From NCBI GenBank assembly GCA_973895155.1, contig OZ316897.1, positions 6,634,001 to 6,698,000 on the forward strand: a stretch of 64,000 nt of DNA, read 5' to 3'. Source of the DNA: Marsupella aquatica. Lineage: Eukaryota > Marchantiophyta. The notes beneath the pieces were generated by a model. That model saw only the letters and a program-made list of their open reading frames with translations, was not told the origin of the DNA and searched no databases. Position 1 is the first letter of the stretch, and each line of letters starts with the position of its first letter. The position numbers and the translations under genes were made by a program. This document shows, piece by piece, positions 35,301 through 48,943 of this stretch.

Positions 35301-38300
35301 AACGGAGATGGCGGAAAGATATTTGTGAAAGTAGCTGTCGACCTTGCAAAGCAAGAGTGGCACCTTAAAGTCCGAGGCCGCCATCTTTTTGCACCGGTCA
35401 GATCAGATCTGCTGTTGAATATTTTGTTTTTATGTTAAACTCTTGCTTGGACGAAAGTTAAGGAGTAAAACTGACGTCCTTTGCAATTGCGATTCTGTGA
35501 TTGTCACAAGGTTTGAACAGCTGCAGTGCTGAATCCGTCTGATTAATTAGTCTATGATCTTACGCGCTTCCAATCCTGTCTTTTGTTCGCCAGTTTCGTT
35601 CATTGACTGGTAGCTGCTGTGTTTGCAGCTCTTTGAAAAACTTTTGGAAGTCCCTTTGGACTGGTCAGATGGTCGAGCCAGCGGGGAGGTAATTTACCTA
35701 TTAAATCGAGTGCATGTGTAATTCTTTGGGTTATGGGAGTCCATAGTGGCCTATGTTTAGTCTCTGCACAGCCATCTGTTACTTTCTGGACATGGGATCA
35801 GCTATTGCTTAAAACGAATCAGAATATGTCATTCGCTACCTGTCAAGCTTGTATTTCATTCAAATTTAGTTATGCTGCCGAAGAGTTTTTGACCTCCCGA
35901 CTCTCACCAATACCTGCATGTGTTGCCGTGCAGGTGCACGCCTGGATGTTGAAGGATGATCCATTTCCCAGTTTTGGTGGTCGACTGGATGTCAAAGGCC
36001 TGGACTTTGCAATATGGGATGCTCCAGCAGCATTCAAGGTAACTCCTTGTGTGAAGTGGTGTCTGTCTTCTAGTCGACCAAGTTTTTTCTAATTAATTTC
36101 TTGCAACGAACCCTAAATTCGATCAAAGTCAAGATGGGCACTTTGTAGGAACGTTCAATCGAATATTCTGCCACGTGGCGTGGGCAGGCTTGTTTGTGGT
36201 CAGGCTTCAGGTTGGGTCTCACCGGACCATTTGTTTTTGACACAGGGAGTCAATGGAACGCTTTTCTTTCAAGGGCAGCGGTTGTTCTTTCACAATACCT
36301 CTGGCTTGTATGGGGCAATTCCATTACAGGTTTCAGGCGACATGGACTTGAATCCAGATGATGGGGAGTATCGTCTTAGTTGTCAGGTCTGTACTCGAGA
36401 TGATCCAGGCAGGAGATCGAATATGGTGGACTATGTGTCTATGCGACAGAATTTCTTTTTTGGTTTTTCTGCTGGAATAATGTCTTGGGATGTTGAGGAT
36501 TGATTGCTGGAGGTTCTGAGTACATATCATATCCTGTTTTTTGTGTATGTATTGTTGGAGTAGGTTTCTGGGGTGGAAGCCAATGCTCTGATGAAAAGTC
36601 TAAAAGCTCAACCTCCTCCATTTCCTGTAAGTATTTGTCTCTCGTTTGATTAAATGTCAGTAGTGCAATGACATAACTTCGGCTGAGTTTGAATTTCGAT
36701 GCTCGGCAAGTTTTTATATATTTGGGTCAAGGTGAAGATATATTTTTCTCACCCTGTACTTACAATGCAGCTGGCAGGGGCATTGAAAGCCGTAGTGCAT
36801 TGCAGAGGTCCACTTGATGCACCCATTTTTGAAGGAAGTGCTGAGCTAGCAGCTAAACAGAGGGCATTGGTGTATGAAGCGCCTCAGACTGTGGCTACTC
36901 AAGCTATCAAAGAAAATGAGCTTGGTGGTGCTGTTGCTGCATATGATCGAATACCATTTGCATCTGCATCTGCAAGCTTCACATTTAACACAGATGATTG
37001 TGTAAGTCAAATCCTTAAATTGGTGTCTTCCTTGTACTGTAAGAGCCTAGAGGTGCCTATATAGCTGTGCCACACGCATGGGCTCAATGATCGTAACAAG
37101 TCTTTAATCGTTCCGCTGTGAGTACCGTTCCGACGAGTCTTGGGTGTTGTACTGCCTTCTTTCTTTCCATTGTTGTCTTTCCTCGTGTTTCTTCTTCCTG
37201 TCAACTGCTAGAAAATTGTTGTTTCTTCTTTTCAGGCTGTGTAGTCCTTTCTCACTGTATGGCTTGGATAGTTGGTTATATACCTCTATGTCGCCGTTGG
37301 ACTAACTGACTCGGTAGAGCTGGGGAAGATGAGAATGCTGACCTCTGGTTTTCTCTGGCAGATGGCTGAGCTCTATGGTGTAAGAGCATCGCCTGTTGGT
37401 GGGGGCGAGATTCGTGGTTCAGGCAACCTGTGGATTTGTCCAGAGGTGGGTCAAGTTTTGTTTGTCCAGCAGGCAGAGCGTAGTGTATAGTTATGTTCTC
37501 TAACTGAACTTTCGAGTTGTCACTCTTTTGTGTTTTCTATGAGTCCGCTAGTCGTGTACAGCTATCGGCTGGTTCCCATTTCCGAGGAGTGTTGTCAATA
37601 CACTTACTTCCCACAGCATGAGGATGATGGCTTCGAAGACTCGGAGGAGTTATAGACTTTGCACTGCTTAGGTCTTCTAATTAAAGTACTGGAAGACACA
37701 GAAGCACATCATATTTTGTTACGATCTAAATTAGGAAACTCCGCAAATGACCAACATTTGCTTGGAATTGATCTCTTTTTCGATAACGTTGTTGATACGA
37801 GAAACATGTAAGCTCTCTAGAAACGAGAAATATTTTCTCTGACATAATAATCATTGGACAGGGAGAATTAGACCCATCAGCTGTCAATGTGGACTGCTCT
37901 GGACAAGTTGCAACGACTCCATTGCTACATTCATACACTCCAGCTGGAATGGATGTGTCTTCTATTAGCTTCGGTACTTTGAATGGAGAGGCCAAAGTTC
38001 GAGGGGCTCTTCTTATGCCGTAAATACTGTTTCCCGCTCCTTTGTGAAGCAATTTGTTTATTCAATTATTCTGTCAGTGCATTCTTCAAGTTTGAGAATG
38101 AGACGCTTCGGCAATTTCTGAAATCTCTGGTCGCATTGCTTTTCCGTTCGAACTATCGAATCATGAATATTATTCCTATTTTATTTGTTGAATGCCGAGT
38201 GTATTTGTGATTGTATTAGGGTATTTGACATCAGATGGGATACACCTGAGGCTCAAGGTTCTTTTGATGGGGCACATGGGGATGTACACATATCTCGTGA

Positions 38301-41300
38301 GGCAATCAGCTTGAATTCTTCAGCCTTTACTTATGACTTGTCAACCAAAATACATACTCTCTACCTTCCCATAAGTTCAGAGGTCAGGACGTTTGAATAT
38401 AAGCCAGCACCTCCACCCGTTGTGGAAGGCCTTGACTTGGATCTAAAGCTAAGGGAGTTTGATGTGGTGGGCCTAGTTCCTCCAAGCTCATCCCTTGCGG
38501 ATTTATCTCAAATGAAGGTAACAGGGAAGGTGAAGTTCAATGGGCAGGTACCAAAACCTAGACCTAAAGTGGTGTCTGATGATGAAGAATCTTTTAAGGC
38601 AAAGGAGGAGGAGGAGGAGCTGAAATCATCTGTTGCTCCATCTGGAAATGAGATATCTGGACTTGTGGGAGAAGTCTCACTATCAGGGTTGAAGTTAAAT
38701 CAGTTGTTGGTGGCTCCTCATCTGACCGGTTCTCTGGAAGTTTCTCCTTCGTGCTTCAAGGTACTTCATAGAGGAATTTGGGGATATTAAAATGACCTTC
38801 AGAATCCAGTTTGTAAAAGTAATTGTTAAAATGGGAAAGAAAGTGTCATTATTGTCATGCAGCAGTAAGCATTGTTGTTCAGCTAGGTGTGAGACTGATA
38901 GTTGTGTCTTGATATTGATTTTTGAAATCTGTCGAGTACCAACTTTTAGTTTGGATGGAAGAAATAACAATTTAAATATAGCAATATGTTTTAGATATCT
39001 TCATTAATAATGATCTGTCCTGACATGTTGTAGGTCCATACGACAGGGGGAACTGATGAGCACCTCCATGTTTTTGTCTCCAAGAACTTGCTCTCAACTA
39101 CTGAGACCCCTACCGCAGATTCGTTCTTTGAGCAGGTTGAGGAGGGTGCGTCATTCTCCTTACTCAGGGGTCAATTGCGCACGGACCTTCATTATCAACC
39201 AGGCCATTCCGCAAAAGTGGAGGTCTGCTCGACTTGTCTCACATTTTGAATGATCGCAATGGATCTCTGCACAATGATTCCACTCTCGATACATTTGAAA
39301 CTAGTATGTCAGGTTTGTGGGCTTATTTGAATACCAAGCTGAAGGACAGAGAGACTGTTTTTCGCAGATTCGCAATCTCCAGTTGGACGAACTAGAATTG
39401 GCATCCTTGCGGGGAGCTGTTCAGAAGGTACTGTGCTCTGTCTCATCTGGTCCAGATATTCCCAACTTGTTCACCGAGGACCCCTTCAGATTAGACCAAA
39501 CTGCGATTCAGTCAATTTGTTGCATTCCTTACTTCCAGGATTTACAGCATCCCCACCCGTCGATCCGACATCGAATCGGCTATAATAAATACAGTCTGGG
39601 CTAAATTTCACCGTCTGATCATTTAGATTTGTATCGTAACCTCCCACGAACTGGATCGACTGTTTCCGAAAAAAGTTTATGGAACGTTATGCCCCATAGA
39701 GTACATCTCAAGCGTGACTTCTCTGTGTACCAAACTGCCGCATTACTCCTCTGCCAACTTTAGCTGTCCAAATGATTTGCATTTTAAATCGAGTATCTGC
39801 GTCTACCGGAGGATGTCTGCGGGAATAGCGTTTAGTACACCCAATGCAGCAGATCCTTATACAAAAGTTGGCCCCGGCTCCAGAATCATGTATCTTACAG
39901 GGAGTAGATCTTAACACGTCACTACAGCGCCTCACAGTTGGGGCTGGGGATGCTCTTGCTGCCAACGGTTAATGCTTGAATTGCTGCAAAATTGTGTCCT
40001 TTCCAAAAGTGTTACGAAACAGAACAGATGCAAGAGAGAATGTTTTAAAATGTACACTAGTGAGCGCAAGATGGGTTTAATTTCTGATTGCTCTGTTGTT
40101 GCTTGTTGTATCCAACAGGCAGAACTTGCACTCAATTTCCAGAAGAGAAGGGGTCAAGGAAGTTTGTCAGTTCGACGACCCCGGGGCAGTGGTATACAAG
40201 GAGAATCGTTGGATATTGCAGCTCGGTGGTCTGGCGATGTGGTAAACTGTCTGCTTTCTGAATAGACTTAATTCATCTCCGAATTGTGTGCTTGTGCTAA
40301 GCCCATGCTAACTTTCTCACACCAAAAATATCTTCTCGCTACTTCCTCTTCTGATCTGCTGTTCTCCGTCAAATTGTTATTGTTTGTGATTGCAGATTAC
40401 TCTTGATAAATCTGTTCTAGAACAAACAAATAGTCGATATGAACTTCAGGGGGAATATGTTTTACCTAGTCTCCGTGATCGCTCAGTCATATACAAGAGT
40501 AAACACTGGGAGAAGGCTATGGGAGGGCAGCTGGGACAAATGATCACATCAATGGGGCGCTGGCGATTGAGACTAGATGTTCCAAAAGCTGAAGTTTCAG
40601 ATATGTTGCCGGTTGCGAGGTTACTGTCACGTAGCAGTGACCCAGCAATTGTGTCCAGGTCCAAGGTAAAATCTCGATTTCGTATGGCAGCTCTCAAAAT
40701 CTTGGAGAGTCAATAGCTGATGATTTTTCACTCATATGGCACAATAACTGTGCCAACAACGTCTGGAACTTTCACTCATGCATACCGAGAGTATAGCTAT
40801 TTCAGTAAAATCACCTGGTAAAGTTGATCTCAGTAGTGACGAATAAATGGACGCTTAGTAGGTATTGAGTTGTCAATTACCGAGTAGTTTGATGGTATGT
40901 TTGTTTTCTAGAAGTTAGATTCAAGCTACAGTATTGATCGGGTAGAGCGTGGTAGTTACCTCTCTCTCTTCTCTTCCTGAATTGTATTATATTTTTGGTC
41001 AATACATGCTGAAGTATGTTTCGGTATGACTGTGCTTAGAAAATACATGGCACAAAGGTTTGCGTATTCCAATTGTACACAACCAGCAACCAGAGCTAAA
41101 CTTGGAGGGAGGAATAGAATACAAAATGAGAAGCTGAGCCTTACTACGCGCTGGTCTCTGCAGGAAATTTTCCTACAAGGAGTGCAGTCAGCTGGTTTTT
41201 CATCAGAAAACCTAAAGGAGCAGCTTGAGGTGAACTTTTACCAGTATGCCGTTTCTCAAGGTTTTACACATGTGTCGGAAAATTGTGTGATGGAAGCTTT

Positions 41301-44300
41301 GAACATGATCCAATCCAAATCATTTCAATGCTAGTTTACGTTGACCGTTTTAATGGTGTACCAAGTCAGTCGCTGGCGAGAGAAAGTTGATGACTACCCT
41401 CTGTAGTGGTTTGTTACTCGCGTCTACATCTTCCAATTCGATACTCATTCGTAGTCATCTATTTGCGAATGCAAGCCGCTTTTCAGTAATATTCAATCTT
41501 GGACTCCCGCACACTGATGTCCACGAGATCTCGGGATTCTACGAAGCCAGCTTAATATAAGTGTGTGTTCAAACATCAAGACCGTACTGGATCCTTCGTT
41601 TCCACGTCTCCACTACAATAACCCTTCGCCTAAGTCCGCATTTGCACAAGATCGCATCTCGATGAAGTCCGCCTTTTGAAACTCCCTCCCCCCAAAATTC
41701 CAAGGTTCTTAGTTCTTGAGTCCGCAAATAATCCAAGATTGCCAGGCGCGGACTTGACCAAAGGACTACTGCATTATTTTACATCGCAACTTTGCAACAA
41801 GGGAGAATTCGAGTCGCACTTTTTTTAGAGTATATGCCATCCCTTGCAAGCGGGATCTGAGGTTGGCAGCTTGGATCATTTGCCAAGGCGACACATCTAA
41901 ATGCCTAGACAAGTTCTCACTCGTACATTTGCACATGCCATGTGGGTTGCAGTATATACGGCAGAGTACTGGCATGGAGGCACCAGAGGGATCTCCAGAA
42001 TCTATCCCTTTGCCAGGCCTGGCAGAGTTGAGAGGTGAATGGCAAGGTACCCTTGAAGCAAGTGGTGGAGGAGATGGAGACACATATGTACGTGTTGTGG
42101 CTCCCCTAGTCAAGTTAAACTTTAGTCTACGGAGTTCAAACTTTCTTGAAGAAGTCGCTTCCAGTGGGGCTTGAGGATGATGGGAACAAGAGCCACTCTC
42201 AAGACACACTGCCATGCTAACTTAATTGCTTGCTAGGGTTTCAATGGAAGATCTTTGATTGTTTTTCAGAGTACGTAGAAGCTGTCCTCCTGAATTGATT
42301 CTAAAGAAATCCAGAGTGCACTGTCTTGAGCTAATCTGTGCCATGTTTTTGCAGGCTGACTTTGACCTCCGCGGGAATGAGTGGGAATGGGGATCATACA
42401 GAACTAGAAAAGTCATTGCTATCGGAGATTACTGCAACAATGACGGGCTACGACTTCAGAAATTCTTCATTCAAAAGGATACAGCGACGCTTCACGCTGA
42501 TGGAACATTACTTGGACCAAAACCGAATCTTCACTTTGCAGTCTTGAATTTTCCTGTTGACCTAGTTCCACCCCTTTTGCATGCTTTCCAGTCAGCCTCG
42601 ACACCTGAACCATTCATGTCTCCTTCTTCACGACCTTACAGTACTCCAATCAAAGGAATATTGTATATGGAAGGTGATTTGAGGGGTACTTTAGCAAAAC
42701 CGCAATGCGATGTCCAAATAAGGTTGTTAGATGGAGCTATTGGAGGAGTCAGCCTGGGCAAGGCAGAAATGGCTGCCTCAGTGACTCCAGCCAATAGACT
42801 GGCTTTCAATGCAATACTGGAGCCAGTGGCTCAGACAGGGCATGTTCGAATTCAAGGTAATCTACCTATGGGTCCAGGTGGACTTGAGGAGCATGAAGTG
42901 GAAGTTCACGGGAAAGAGAGGGATCAGCACATGAGGGCAGGGGTTTGGGGAAGGGAACGGGGCCGGGACAGAAAAGATGAAGAAGAAGATGACAAAGATG
43001 AGAGTATTGAGAAAGGAGGAGAGGAAGGATGGGAAGTGCGATTGGCAGAAAGCTTGAAGGCTCTAGATGGAGAGTTCCTGGAAAGTGGCGCTGTACAAGT
43101 TGATGCAGCTGTCAAGGATGGGGGAATGCTGCTACTTACTGCCATTTCTCCAGGCTTTCAGTGGATTCAAGGGAATGCAGACATCCAATTACAGGTTGGT
43201 TGCAATAAATATATTCGATGAACTAGATAAACTTTTTTATCTTGTTGAATATACAACACAAGAAACTGTGCTCTCCGCCAGCTACGGTGTATGGTCACAG
43301 TATGTCTAAGTAGAGGGAGGCTCTGGTCTGCTAAATAGAGTGTAGCAGGTTCTAGTACTTCATTCACTTATTTGAGTTAGGGCACTACCATTGCATCCGT
43401 TCAGATCTAAATCTAAGACCAGCGGTGTTTGCGATCTAGGAGGAATGCCACCTGTTTCAGAGCCATCTGTTTGTACTCACAAGAATAACTCTTTTCAAAA
43501 GGAATTGGACATAGTCTTCAAAAGCTGTCCTCTGATACTTTACTGTCTCCTGAACTCCAGGTCAGAGGCACTGTCCAACAGCCAACTGCAGATGGGACAG
43601 CATCGTTCTACAAAGTTGGAATTTCATCACCTGTCCTTCCACGTCCGGTGTCCAATCTGGGTGGTACGATAAGAATAAAAAACAACCAACTCTTTGTTGA
43701 AGGGCTGGAAGGACGTGTTGGTCGTAGGGGTCTTGTGGAAGTTAAGGGGCAGCTGCCACTTCGAAGCAGCGATTCCTCGACCACTGGTGATGCCATTGAA
43801 GTGAAGGCTGAATCATTGGAAGTGCGAGCAAGACACGTATATAGGTAATTGGCTCGTATTTGATCAATAAATGCACTTCGACTCTAGTTGTTATTGCCGT
43901 CCGTCCAGGGAACAGCATAGTGGTCAATTAAGGACGCGTTCTCGTCATGAAGGACAGTCCTTGGCTTGGTATACTTGACTGATAAACTGGAATCTCCACA
44001 GTTCATGCCTATCTCAAATGTAGCCTGTCAGAGTCAAGCTGAAATCGTTGCAAGGATGAAAGTCCCATTTGACTGAATCTGTTCGAAATGTAACAACAGT
44101 GGACAGGTGAACAGTAATATCAGACTCATGGGCAGTTTGCTCGAACCAGAAGTGACGGGTATGATCAAACTCAGCCATGGTGAAGCGTACCTGTCACAAG
44201 AGAAGGGTGCGAGTTCTTCTCCGTCAACCATTTCAAGCAGCCCACCCGGCGGAGGATATGGCTGGATGGCTGCTGCTTCAAGTGCTGGTCGCCATGATGC

Positions 44301-46137
44301 AGATATTTTCGCTTTGCCAGACCTAGGAAGCAAAACTCCTGGTGTGTTCGAATGTGCTTGCTTTTGCATTGATGCAGAACATTATAGAGCTTCAGCTGCT
44401 GTAACCAATTCCCAAATTAATAGTTCTGTGCCTATTTGTTCAATGCAACAGCGCATCTAGTAAGATTGCATGAACGTAACAGTTTCCAGTGAGAAGTTAA
44501 CTGAATAAAGCACTGAACTTTGTCTGTGTTCAGGCTCCAAAGAAGAACAAAAAGACGACAAGTCCCCGGGGCGCTTACCTCCGATTGACGTACGACTGAC
44601 ATGTTTAAAACTTATGTTGGGTCCTGAGCTGAGGATGGTGTACCCACTTATCCTCAACTTTGCGGTCAGCGGAGAACTAGAATTGAATGGTTTTGCAGAT
44701 TCCCTGCGCATGAAGCCCAAAGGCACTTTAACTTTTGAAAATGGTGACGTCAATCTCGTAGCAACCCAGGTAAATTCCCAAGCGACTGTTAAACTTGCTA
44801 CATCAGTACTACTGGTGGGCCAATTTCGATACTCCTTTCAGATATTTTGGAATGTGCCCGCTGCAGTTCATTAGCGTTTCAGATGTAGTTCTCGACCTCT
44901 TGACGTTTGCCATCATTACCTTGTTCGGCCTACCAGACCCGGTAGATGTTCATATCCTCGTCCTGAGTTGTCTTCTTCAGTTATAGCCAGTAACTCATGT
45001 TGCGATCATGTCGTTTATTTTCAGGTGAGGCTAAACAAGGACCATCCGAACAGAGCCAAGTTTGAGCCAGAACTTGGGCTGGATCCCACGTTGGATCTGG
45101 CATTGATTGGTGCCGACTGGCAGCTGAAGGTGCAAGGGCGTGCAAGGAACTGGCAGGACAATATCGTTGTGAGCTCAACTCGCACAGGAGAGCAAGATGC
45201 TCTGACGCGAACTGAGGTCTCGTTTTTTCTTTTCGCAAATAAATTCACTTAAAGATTGTATCATACTGCCTGTGCAGGGTTTTGTCTACTATTGCTAGAC
45301 ATCAAAAGTCCAATACCTTCTCCTGATACATATTATTGGAGGCTGTATGGTACAAGTTAATTATTGGAGGCTGTATTATACACGTTTTTGATTGTTTTTG
45401 ATTGTTTTTGATTCCTCCTATGTATGACACATAGCCTTCTTGTCAAATGGCTGTCTTGACTGAGTGGAGTTTTTTCCAGCCAAGCATTTTAGTGTAGGGT
45501 AGCTACAATTCGCCGAATTCGATTAAAGTCGATCTTCTAAAATTCCAGAAATTGTTGTGTATAATTTCAGGCAGCACGAGTTTTTGAAAGCCAGCTTGCA
45601 GAGTCGCTCTTGGAAGGAGATGGGCAACTCGCATTTAAAAAGCTTGCAGCAGCCACAGTGGAGACATTGATGCCTCGGATTGAGACAAAAGGAGAGTTTG
45701 GACAGGCTCGATGGCGGCTTGTTTCGGCTCCTCAAATTCCTAACCTGCTGTCACTTGACCCCACGACAGATCCTTTTAAATCTCTTGCCAATCTTTCCTT
45801 TGGTGCGGAGGTTGAGGTGCAACTGGGTAGACATCTCCAGGTCTTACTCTCTGCTATCACCGCTCTACCCCTGTCCATTGTTTCATCAGGATGTCTTTCA
45901 TGTGAATCACAGCTTGGTAATGGTTATGATGCATTTCTCACTCTTGAACTTTTCACACTAAACCTTTCATTCTCGTGGTGGCAGGCATCAGTTGTACGAC
46001 GCATTAAGGATTCAGAAATGGCAACCGAATGGACTTTCTTGTACCAACTGAACAGCCAGTTCCGACTTCTGTTCTCCTCCATCCCCTCTGTAGACAACCG
46101 GCTGATGTTTGAGTTTTCTGCGACGTCACAAAATTAA
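32333..46137 (+). CDS. TIC236: TIC236-type chloroplast inner-envelope protein (TamB/DUF490), 23 exons
   Basis: TIC236 is an inner-envelope protein whose C-terminal part spans the intermembrane space and links the TOC and TIC protein-import translocons; it is homologous to bacterial TamB. Predicted exon ends: 32333-34932, 35198-35396, 35629-35688, 35934-36038, 36246-36386, 36564-36626, 36771-37001, 37362-37445, 37862-38019, 38220-38760, 39034-39222, 39368-39427, 40119-40241, 40396-40665, 41164-41229, 41953-42087, 42355-43194, 43561-43844, 44100-44341, 44534-44769, 45025-45216, 45571-45840, 45985-46137. All are GT-AG, phases close, and the sum is 7242 nt, or 2413 residues (Arabidopsis about 2166). 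Residues 1-90 look like a transit peptide (Ser/Arg-rich, few acids). A membrane anchor lies at about 136-152 (AWVAAIVLMGGGALYG). Conserved blocks include LGKVQRLSPFGITL, DELELASLRG, NSRYELQGEYVLP, NLHFAVLNFPVDL, GPELRMVYPLILNFAVSGEL and the DUF490 end GQARWRLV...DSEMATEW. Exon 1 is unusually large and carries a long charged, low-conservation stretch at about residues 270-840, which accounts for the extra length. Confidence 0.96.
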
Positions 46138-47767
46138 TTGTGTATAGAATTGGTGACTTTGGTTCACCATATCATGCCTTGGTTCTGTACAAAGATTGGC
46201 GATCTCTTCAGTCATCGATACAATCCCTGGAAAATTTTGCTCCACTGACATTGATCTGGAAGTGTGCCCTGAGGATGATTGTCGCTTTCTCATCCTGAAT
46301 GTTCAGAATTGATCGTAATTGGGAGCGTGCACAATGGTCGGGAAGGTTGCCGCCTGACCAGTTAGCATTTACACAGAAAGTTTGACCTGTGTGGACATGA
46401 CACTCATATGAAGAGGTCCCAAACGAATAATCGGTAATGTGCTGTTAGAACAAATCTAGGAACTCGGTACGCCGTGTGGTCAGCCAACGGGTATGTAGTG
46501 AAAGGTAAGTAGTCTGACCAAAAGGTGTAATGAGTTGACCCAATTGAGTCGTCTGTATCATGTTACGTTTAGTGAAATGTATATTCGAAGTATTCGAATG
46601 AGATTAAGGAACTGTACTGATCATTGATATATGCTTAACTTGGATGACAATTGTATTGGATGACGAGAGTTTGCTTCGGCTCGCGTTTTTACCTAATATT
46701 ATCCTTCAAGAAATTTTCGTCCTCTCAGATCACAGATGTTTTCTGCATCCAATGCTGAATGCAGGGATTGCAAGCTGGAAACATAATATTGTACCACCTC
46801 AGAAACGGATTGCCCGTGACCAAGTCCAGATACCAGGTGTGTTGCCATGTGACATTTTGGAAGACAAGGAAATCCTAATGGGTACTATCGTTTAAACAGG
46901 TGACGAAGTCAGGAAGTGATACCAATCGGGGACAAGGTCCTGCTCATCGGTCTAGAAAGCATGCTGGGAAGAAGTTGTCAGGTAAATTTGACCAGAAGGT
47001 CCTGGCACTGACTTCGAGGTAGTAGTGAAGCGAACCTAAATGCCACGACAAAACACCTCAAACCGTTTCTAAACATTGTCAGTTATCATCATTGCCCAAA
47101 TCTTTTGGAAGTTACAAAACACTTCCAACCTCGGTGAACATGGTCTGTCCATTCCATGACTCCACTGTACATGTTCCTGTCATGCAGCATCTTCATGGTT
47201 GATTCTCTGATTATTCATTGGCGGGAATCCGAGTAAAAGAAGAGGCAGAGCAGTCTACTGAGGTTTAAATTGAGAGATCGAATTGATAAAATGAGAAAGC
47301 CAATTGGATTCTAATTTTACGGGTAGGTACAAGTGGCATTGTTCCTTTGGGTTGAAGAGTTACTTAATCAGCCATTGTTGACGTATGGATGTTGCGCCTT
47401 TCTTTTGGAAACTTCTTATTCTTCTAAGTCATTTGCCTTGGTGTATTGCTCAATGGCTCTAAACCAACACACAAATCCCTAATAATGAATGGATCAAACA
47501 GGATTCCTTGAACGAAACCCACTTGAACAGATTAATCTACAATCCTTTCCCTCCTGATGGACGGAAAAGTAAAACCACAACGCAAGCCGCTTGTTTCACG
47601 TCGTCGTGCTTCAAATTCGTCAGTACGTCGTCAATTAGAACATGAGTCACACTCAAAACCACATACCAGAGAGGCCATCAAAACACACGTTCTCCAGGGA
47701 TAACCTTGGCAAATGATCGGTAGGAAGTATAAATGAAAGGGAGTTGACCAGGTGAAACAAAATTCCT
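46138..47767. other. Convergent intergenic gap between TIC236-like gene and PTPA
   Basis: The two flanking genes point toward each other, so this 1.6 kb should hold both 3' UTRs. No open frame of note except an 83-codon frame at 46644-46895 with no family match. No repeats stand out. Confidence 0.5.
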
Positions 47768-48943
47768 TTACCACGGAATGAGTGATCCGAAGAGAAAATG
47801 CTGCATAATAGGGACCTTTTCAAGTACCTCGGCCTTGTACATTTTAAGCATTCCCCCATACACCTTCCTCCAGGATATAACCCCACTAATGTCATCTATC
47901 ATTGGAGAATGTTCCGCCAGAGGACCTTTCTTCACCTTTTTCACAAACTGAATACACGCTAAGTAGAAATAGTCCTTCGCAAAATTGTCGAGAATGTCTT
48001 GGTTGTGAATTGACTTGGGTTTCATATACTTATGATCTACCAGCTGGGCCGCCCCAAATATGAAAGGAAGAAAATGGTAATCATCTAAACCCCAGACGCC
48101 ATGAGAACCTGCCGGCTCCAGCCAGTAGGTAGTCTGCAGTTTTCGCATGAGATCAAGATATTTGACAAACACCAGAATCACAATCGCTTGATAATCGTCC
48201 TGCTTCACCAGTCCCAGCCTCGCGAGACACAGCAAGAAAGCTGCAAAGTTCACCTCATGGCCAGTGCCATAGTCTATCCTCGTTCCATTACCAAAGCTAT
48301 CTGCGAAATACGGGAAAAGCTCCATGACAGCCTCGTGAAGGTGCTCCGGAAGGATCTGCTTCACGAGATCAGGGCCATCGTGCTCCAAACGCCCTTGCCA
48401 GTCCCTGAATGCCAGATTCCCATACCGGGCAGGTTGCTGCCGAGGAGGCAACTCATCCACCCACTCACTCATCTTGCCAAGGATTCCTACTAAAGACATG
48501 ATCACAGGTGACTCTCGGCAGTAGTCAGAGAGCTTCATTCCCACCACAGAGTCACTCAAACCCACGATAAACCCGATGAAGGTCTTCCCAGCGTCGGACT
48601 GTTGAAATCTCTCTATGTCTGCTGGAGAATTAATCCTCTTTCGTGGAACCTGGAATGCATACGGAGCTTGTAGAAGAGGAACTGGTCGAGCTTGTGGGAT
48701 TGGGGCCATTGCTGCCAGTGTCATACCAGACCCTAAATGGGAACCAGCACCAGGCATCGCAGGTCCTCTCATTCTACCAGGAGGCCCAGATCCCAGACCG
48801 CCGACGGGATTATAACTTCCACTTATTGCCGGTGGGCTGGGACCATAGCGATCCATAATTCTAGGCTCTTCCACTGCTGCATCCGACGTTCTGGCCGGCG
48901 GGGGGGCCGCTGTGCTGCTCATTATTCTTTCCTCCTCAGCCAT
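47768..48943 (-). CDS. PP2A phosphatase activator (PTPA), single exon
   Basis: PTPA is a peptidyl-prolyl isomerase-like activator that helps load metal into and activate the PP2A catalytic subunit in cytosol and nucleus. One open exon from ATG at 48943 to TAA at 47768-47770 gives 391 residues, close to Arabidopsis PTPA (about 392). Residues 1-100 are Pro/Gly/Ala-rich and poorly conserved. From about 105 the PTPA fold is plain: INSPADIERF, then PARYGNLAFRDW, RIDYGTGHEVNFAAF, LARLG, GSHGVWGLDDYHFLPF and MKPKSIHN, ending KVPIMQHFLFGSLIPW. All signature blocks of the nucleotide/peptide pocket are present and no stop interrupts the frame. The lack of introns contrasts with the heavily split neighbours. 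A retrocopy is possible, though no downstream poly(A) tract or target duplication is visible. Confidence 0.95.
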   Translation of the reverse strand: MAEEERIMSSTAAPPPARTSDAAVEEPRIMDRYGPSPPAISGSYNPVGGLGSGPPGRMRGPAMPGAGSHLGSGMTLAAMAPIPQARPVPLLQAPYAFQVPRKRINSPADIERFQQSDAGKTFIGFIVGLSDSVVGMKLSDYCRESPVIMSLVGILGKMSEWVDELPPRQQPARYGNLAFRDWQGRLEHDGPDLVKQILPEHLHEAVMELFPYFADSFGNGTRIDYGTGHEVNFAAFLLCLARLGLVKQDDYQAIVILVFVKYLDLMRKLQTTYWLEPAGSHGVWGLDDYHFLPFIFGAAQLVDHKYMKPKSIHNQDILDNFAKDYFYLACIQFVKKVKKGPLAEHSPMIDDISGVISWRKVYGGMLKMYKAEVLEKVPIMQHFLFGSLIPW

